A stretch of DNA of 64,000 bases from NCBI RefSeq assembly GCF_001399975.1, contig NZ_LKBD01000003.1, positions 62,001-126,000 on the forward strand, read 5' to 3'. The notes beneath the pieces are model-generated. The model made no database searches, was not told the origin of the DNA, and saw only the letters and a program-made list of their open reading frames with translations. This document shows, piece after piece, positions 59,981 to 64,000 of the stretch (positions are counted from its first letter, which is position 1; every line of letters starts with the position of its first letter). Both the position numbers and the translations under genes were made by a program. The DNA comes from Pseudoalteromonas sp. P1-9 (lineage in GTDB: Bacteria; Pseudomonadota; Gammaproteobacteria; Enterobacterales; Alteromonadaceae).

Positions 59981-61456
59981 TTAAATAATTGGTTTCATTG
60001 CTGACATATAACCACGCAGTGTTTCGCCAATCATCTCTACTGGGTGTGTGCGAAGCGCTTTGTTTACTTCAATCAGACGTGCGTTCTCTACGCGGTTATC
60101 GGTTGGAGATAGCCCTTTACCGATTACGTCTGTGTTAACTGTGGTCATAAAGTCTTTCAATAGCGGCAAGCAGGCATGGTTATATAAGTAACAACCGTAT
60201 TCTGCTGTGTCTGAAATAGTTGCATTCATTTCATAGAGCTTCTTACGTGCAATTGTATTGGCAATTAACGGCGTTTCATGCAGTGACTCATAGTATGCTG
60301 ATTCGTCTTTAATGCCTGCAGCTGTCATGGTTTCAAATGCAAGTTCAACACCTGCTTTCACCATAGCAACCATTAGAATGCCTTTATCAAAGAACTCTTG
60401 CTCGGTGATTTCATCACTGGTATTTGCTTGCTTTTCAAAGGCTGTTTCGCCAGTTTCTTTGCGCCAGCCTAGTAATTTAGCGTCGTCTTCAGCCCAGTCA
60501 GCCATCATGCCTGATGAAAATTCACCACTCATAATGTCGTCCATATGCTTGTTATAAAGCGGACGCATAATTACTTTTAGCTCTTCAGATAAGTCAAACG
60601 CTTTGATTTTTGCAGGGTTTGATAGGCGATCTAACATGTTAGTTACACCACCGTACTTGAGTGCTTCAGTGATCACTTCCCAGCCATATTGTAGTAACTT
60701 TGAAGCGTAAGCCGCATCAATACCTTGCTCAACCATTTTATCGAAACACAGTAGTGAACCTGTTTGCAGCATGCCACATAAAATAGTTTGCTCGCCCATA
60801 AGGTCTGATTTTACTTCTGCGACAAATGACGAAAGTAATACACCTGCACGATGACCACCGGTACCCGCAGCATAAGCTTTAGCTTGCGCTAAACCTTTAC
60901 CTTCTGGATCATTTTCAGGGTGCACTGCGATAAGCGTTGGTACACCAAAACCACGCTTATATTCTTCGCGTACTTCAGTACCTGGACACTTAGGTGCAAC
61001 CATAATTACGGTAATGTCATCACGTACTTGCATGCCTTCTTCTACAATATTAAAGCCATGAGAGTAGGCAAGTGTTGCGCCATGCTTCATTAGTGGCATT
61101 ACCGCTTCTACTACGCTGGTATGTTGTTTGTCAGGCGTTAAATTAAGTACTAAGTCAGCATCTGGGATAAGTTCTTCGTATGTGCCTACCACAAAACCGT
61201 TATCGGTAGCGTTAAGGTAAGATTGGCGTTTTTCAGCAATCGCTGATTCGCGCAATGCGTAAGATACATCAAGACCGGACTCACGTAAGTTTAAGCCTTG
61301 GTTAAGTCCTTGTGCGCCACAGCCAACAACGACCAATTTTTTACCGACTAACGCATCAACACCATCGGCAAATTCAGATGGGTTCATAAACTCACATTGA
61401 GCAAGCTGCGCAAGCTGCTCGCGTAACGGTAAACTGTTAAAATAATTCGTTGCCAT
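59981..61456 (-). CDS. ilvC: Ketol-acid reductoisomerase, class II
   Basis: Second step of isoleucine/valine synthesis: rearranges and reduces acetohydroxy acids using NADPH. The 491 residues make it class II (long form with duplicated C-terminal domain), like E. coli. NADPH site [19 protein letters not shown], Mg ligand regions [31 protein letters not shown] and [16 protein letters not shown]. Divergent ilvY and a terminator-like leader hairpin upstream. Confidence 0.97.
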   Translation of the reverse strand: MATNYFNSLPLREQLAQLAQCEFMNPSEFADGVDALVGKKLVVVGCGAQGLNQGLNLRESGLDVSYALRESAIAEKRQSYLNATDNGFVVGTYEELIPDADLVLNLTPDKQHTSVVEAVMPLMKHGATLAYSHGFNIVEEGMQVRDDITVIMVAPKCPGTEVREEYKRGFGVPTLIAVHPENDPEGKGLAQAKAYAAGTGGHRAGVLLSSFVAEVKSDLMGEQTILCGMLQTGSLLCFDKMVEQGIDAAYASKLLQYGWEVITEALKYGGVTNMLDRLSNPAKIKAFDLSEELKVIMRPLYNKHMDDIMSGEFSSGMMADWAEDDAKLLGWRKETGETAFEKQANTSDEITEQEFFDKGILMVAMVKAGVELAFETMTAAGIKDESAYYESLHETPLIANTIARKKLYEMNATISDTAEYGCYLYNHACLPLLKDFMTTVNTDVIGKGLSPTDNRVENARLIEVNKALRTHPVEMIGETLRGYMSAMKPII

Positions 61457-61480
61457 GTCTCATTCCTAAATAAAAAAATC

Positions 61481-61495
61481 GCTGCCTTTTGCAGC
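61481..61495 (-). promoter_or_regulatory. Terminator-like hairpin in the ilvC leader
   Basis: On the minus strand: GCTGC, AAAAG, GCAGC, then GA and seven T, followed by the AGGAATGAG ribosome site and ATG of ilvC. Looks like a weak intrinsic terminator placed where an attenuator would be. Confidence 0.45.
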
Positions 61496-61555
61496 ATTGA
61501 ATTAACCATAAAAGAAATTTTTAATTGCGTAAAATGATATATTTGAATTATTGTA

Positions 61556-61584
61556 TTGCAAAAAGTGAAATATTGGGTTTGCAA
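61556..61584. promoter_or_regulatory. Candidate IlvY operator
   Basis: TTGCAAA (61556-61562) and TTTGCAA (61578-61584) form a perfect inverted repeat that reaches the ilvY ATG. It lies in the 127-nt divergent region with ilvC, where this LysR-type regulator is expected to bind. Confidence 0.5.
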
Positions 61585-62474
61585 TGGATATCAAACGTCT
61601 GCAATTATTTTTGGTGCTGGCAGAGCAATTGCACTTTGCAAAAGCGAGTGAACTAGCGAATGTGAGCGCGCCAACGCTGAGCCGCAATATCAAGCAGCTA
61701 GAAGACGAAGTTGGGGCTATTCTTTTTAATCGCAATAAGCGCAGTGTGTCGTTAACTAAGCAAGGTGAAGCATTTGTCCGTTATGCCAGAGCCACTATTG
61801 GTGAATGGCAGATGTTTCGCGCATCGCTCAATGAAGCAGGGGAGGCGCTATCGGGGGAAGTGAAGTTATTTAGCTCTGTTACCGCAACGTATAGCTTTTT
61901 GTATGATTTGCTTAAAAAAGTGAGATTGGCGCATCCACATATCGAGGTAAAATTGAATACCGGTGATCCGGCACTGGCAATTGAACGAGTCATGAAAGGC
62001 TTTGAGGATATGGCTATTGCGGCAAGACCTGATAAGCTGCACGATAGCCTTGCGTTTTTCTCACTCGGCTCCTCTCCCTTGGTGTTTATTGCACCGAATG
62101 ATGATGGACCTTTAGGCACCATAATCAATGATGCGCTAAGCGACCGGGTTGATATACCTTGGCAAAAATTACCGTTTATCGTGCCAGATCAAGGGTTAAG
62201 TCGTAAGCGCTTAGCCGACTGGTGGCAAAAAAATGGCATTAACCCCTTAATTTACTCCAAAGTAGCAGGTAATGAAGCGGCCGTTTCTATGGTGAGTTTA
62301 GGTTTTGGTGTGGCACTTATTCCGAAAGTTGTTGTCGATAATAGTCCAATAAAAGATAAAGTTCAGATTTTGTCGATGCCCGATCCGGTACCTGCATTTG
62401 ATGTTGGCTTGGTGACTAAAAAGGCGCACTTGCAGCAACCTATTATGAATGCAATTTGGCAGCTGCTTAAGTAA
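61584..62474 (+). CDS. ilvY: LysR-type regulator IlvY
   Basis: Activates ilvC when acetohydroxy-acid substrates are present. 296 residues: N-terminal winged helix-turn-helix (MDIKRLQLFLVLAEQLHFAKASELANVSAPTLSRNIKQLEDEVGAILFNRN) and a periplasmic-binding-like effector domain (VKLFSSVTATYSFLYDLL ... LSRKRLADWWQKNGI). Divergent from ilvC, the classic arrangement. Confidence 0.93.
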   Translation: MDIKRLQLFLVLAEQLHFAKASELANVSAPTLSRNIKQLEDEVGAILFNRNKRSVSLTKQGEAFVRYARATIGEWQMFRASLNEAGEALSGEVKLFSSVTATYSFLYDLLKKVRLAHPHIEVKLNTGDPALAIERVMKGFEDMAIAARPDKLHDSLAFFSLGSSPLVFIAPNDDGPLGTIINDALSDRVDIPWQKLPFIVPDQGLSRKRLADWWQKNGINPLIYSKVAGNEAAVSMVSLGFGVALIPKVVVDNSPIKDKVQILSMPDPVPAFDVGLVTKKAHLQQPIMNAIWQLLK

Positions 62475-62643
62475 CACTAAATAAAGACTAGTGATTTATT
62501 TTTAAACAAAACGCTTTTATCTCTAATGAAAATGGGTGAATATTTGTGTGTTTTTAGCCGAAGCATGTAAGTAATTGTAATTTTTGTTGCAGGATTTGTT
62601 CGGATTGGTAAAGTGCGCGTAATTTCTCGGAGAATTTTAAATA

Positions 62644-63453
62644 TTGAAGCATATAGTTTGCATAATTATATTGTTTTTTAGTTGGGGAAGTTGTGCTCAG
62701 CAAAGCGAAAATGTAATCGAACTAAGTCAATTACGACTTGGCGTGGCATTAGGTTTTGGCACAATTACAAATCCACTCAATGACGGTGATAACTTTCCGT
62801 TAATCGTGATCCCCGATATTGCATACTATGGTGAACGTGTTTACTTTGATAACGGTCAACTCGGTTTTACCTTATCTGAACACAACCGACATGTATTTAA
62901 TGTTATCTCCGAGTTCAATCCAGAAAATCGCTTTTTTGTGACATGGCATCCTGCCAATGTATTTATTGCTCGAAACGCATTCACGGAGCCTGCAAATTCT
63001 GAACGGATCTCTATTTCAGAAATAAATAGCCCTAAGTGGGCATTAGATGGTGGTGTGAATTATCAGTATATTGCCGATACTTGGCGCTTTTCAGCAAGTG
63101 CATTTAACGATATTTCTAATGTACACAAAGGTCAGCGCGTTGCATTAAGCTTAAGTAAAGGCTGGCAAACACAATCTGGATTATTGAGTGTGCGTTTGGG
63201 GCTTGATTATTTATCTCACAAACTCGCAGATTATTATTACGGTATTCAAGCCGACGATCAGGTTGGCATTACGTTTTTGCAAAATGCTGCCTGGTTGCCT
63301 CACGTAGAACTAAGTTGGCATAGGCAAATTAATCAACATTTTGGTTTGTTAGCAAAAGTAAAATACCACTATTATGGTTCGCTTAGTGATAGTCCTTTAT
63401 TTTCGAGTAATCAAAGCGTGACAGTATTTACTGGGGTGACCCATGTTTTTTAG
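62644..63453 (+). CDS. MipA/OmpV-family outer-membrane protein
   Basis: 269 residues from TTG 62644 after CGGAGAA; a signal peptide (MKHIVCIIILFFSWGSCA) follows. Beta-barrel-like mature part: LRLGVALGFGTITNPLNDGDNFPLIVIPDIAYYGERVYFDNGQLGFTL, ending SVTVFTGVTHVF with a C-terminal Phe. MipA/OmpV proteins are outer-membrane barrels or scaffold partners of murein enzymes. Overlaps the next gene by 11 nt. Same operon as a response regulator. Confidence 0.85.
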   Translation: MKHIVCIIILFFSWGSCAQQSENVIELSQLRLGVALGFGTITNPLNDGDNFPLIVIPDIAYYGERVYFDNGQLGFTLSEHNRHVFNVISEFNPENRFFVTWHPANVFIARNAFTEPANSERISISEINSPKWALDGGVNYQYIADTWRFSASAFNDISNVHKGQRVALSLSKGWQTQSGLLSVRLGLDYLSHKLADYYYGIQADDQVGITFLQNAAWLPHVELSWHRQINQHFGLLAKVKYHYYGSLSDSPLFSSNQSVTVFTGVTHVF

Positions 63454-63829
63454 ATACTGTCTGTTTTTAATGTTGTGCGCATTTAACAGTGCGGGCGTTG
63501 CTGCACAGCAAAAAGCGCATTTTCAGCTAGCTCCTGCTGTGTGCATGGTGCAAAACAGTGATGATGTGTGTCAGGTTGATGTTAACTTCGAATGGCAAAT
63601 AGCAAAGGCTGAGGATGTTTGTATTTTACGTGATCAAACACCCTTAAAATGTTGGCAAAATGCCACTGAAGGGCGTTTTAGTTATAAAGCTGACGTTCAG
63701 TTTGGCACAGTATACTCCTTGGTCAATCGGAAAACTGGCAAACAAATTGCCAGTGCGAAAATCAAAGTACAAAGCAGCAATACCAAGTCACAGCGTAGGC
63801 GATTACGCACCCCTTGGAGCTTTTTCTAG
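63443..63829 (+). CDS. DUF3019-family exported protein
   Basis: 128 residues: a signal peptide (1-21, VAA-QQ), then FQLAPAVCMVQNSDDVCQVDVNFEWQ with two cysteines in each half (AVCMVQ..DDVCQV; EDVCILRD..PLKCWQ), a beta-sandwich look, and a basic C-terminus. This pattern is the DUF3019 family, found in Pseudoalteromonas and Shewanella next to MipA/OmpV and two-component genes. Function unknown; a link to envelope sensing is inferred from the operon. Confidence 0.82.
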   Translation: MFFRYCLFLMLCAFNSAGVAAQQKAHFQLAPAVCMVQNSDDVCQVDVNFEWQIAKAEDVCILRDQTPLKCWQNATEGRFSYKADVQFGTVYSLVNRKTGKQIASAKIKVQSSNTKSQRRRLRTPWSFF

Positions 63830-63838
63830 GAGATAAAG

Positions 63839-64000
63839 ATGGCGCATATTTTATTAGTGGAAGACGATCTTGCCTTACAACAACTGACCAAAGATTATTT
63901 AGAACACAACGGTATGACGGTTGATGTGTTAAGTGATGGTTCTGAAGTGATGGCGGCACTTGAAGCTAATATGCCTGATTTAATGATTTTGGATGTAATG
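63839..64000 (+). CDS. Response regulator, 5' part only
   Basis: 54 codons to the right edge, open. ATG at 63839 after TAGGAGAT. Receiver domain start: MAHILLVEDDLALQQLTKDYLEHNGM with the acidic pair at Glu8-Asp9-Asp10, and the phosphoacceptor Asp52 in LMILDVM. Probably OmpR/PhoB family; the output domain and expected partner kinase lie outside. 9 nt after the DUF3019 gene. Confidence 0.88.
   Translation, partial: MAHILLVEDDLALQQLTKDYLEHNGMTVDVLSDGSEVMAALEANMPDLMILDVM

Noticed and set aside
63762..63959. Minus-strand frame over the DUF3019/response regulator junction
   Set aside because: Antisense to two plausible genes with good ribosome sites; no domain.
1..64000. tRNA, rRNA, tmRNA, CRISPR, insertion sequences, prophage or att sites
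   Set aside because: None recognised by eye. smpB raised the question of ssrA nearby, but no tmRNA-like sequence was seen.

Overview
The window is an ordinary stretch of chromosome from a marine-type gammaproteobacterium, most likely Alteromonadales and probably Pseudoalteromonas or a close relative. This rests on the moderately low G+C, the gene families (two long TonB-dependent receptors, MipA/OmpV plus DUF3019, POT transporter, class II KARI with IlvY) and gene orders such as smpB | ratA-ratB | bamE. It is densely coded. I saw no insertion sequence, prophage, CRISPR array, rRNA or tRNA. The assignment comes from protein resemblance and synteny read by eye, not from a database search.

Layout. 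(1) 1-8.5 kb: the start of a FliK-like gene runs off the left edge. Divergent from it is a complete cytochrome c maturation operon, ccmABCDEFGHI, followed by the outer-membrane lipoprotein gene mlaA. (2) 8.5-19.4 kb: an EAL-HDOD protein, a PutP-type Na+/proline symporter, an MscS-family channel, a TonB receptor with a long structured leader and a small upstream ORF, a secreted CAP-domain protein with an overlapping periplasmic binding-like protein, a small conserved protein, a HAD phosphatase and a periplasmic DNA ligase (LigE type). (3) 19.4-24.1 kb, minus strand: mgsA, a LysE/RhtB exporter, a Bcr/CflA MFS pump, then an M23 peptidase-bactofilin-cyclophilin lipoprotein operon. (4) 24.2-32.5 kb, minus strand: tyrosine catabolism genes fahA and hppD, a lipoprotein 5'-nucleotidase with a C-terminal LamG-like region, a POT peptide transporter and an Ap4A phosphorylase-like protein.

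(5) 32.5-48.8 kb: an ATM1/MsbA-like ABC exporter, then a full E. coli-type (class II) cellulose synthesis locus. The minus-strand arm is small ORF-bcsQ-bcsA-bcsB-bcsZ-bcsC and the divergent plus-strand arm is bcsE-bcsF-bcsG. BcsA makes and exports the glucan with BcsB, BcsC is the outer-membrane exit, BcsZ trims, BcsE senses c-di-GMP, and BcsF/BcsG add phosphoethanolamine. (6) 48.9-54.4 kb: tyrR, a small exported protein, a thioesterase and a second TonB receptor. (7) 54.6-58.9 kb: smpB, ratA-ratB, bamE, a GIY-YIG protein, an M28 peptidase and a transglutaminase-like/TPR lipoprotein. (8) 58.9-64 kb: a Dyp-type peroxidase, ilvC with divergent ilvY, and a MipA/OmpV-DUF3019-response regulator operon cut by the right edge.

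I found no clearly new multi-gene system. The observations most worth following are regulatory: a TyrR circuit (tyrR plus TyrR-box-like sites ahead of hppD and of tyrR itself), an in-frame 23-codon upstream ORF directly before a TonB receptor, several strong unassigned palindromes at promoters (putP, the HAD/ligase junction, fahA, the POT transporter, the bcs divergent region, TonB receptor 2), a terminator-like hairpin in the ilvC leader, and a 58-residue ORF occupying the bcsR position of the cellulose locus.
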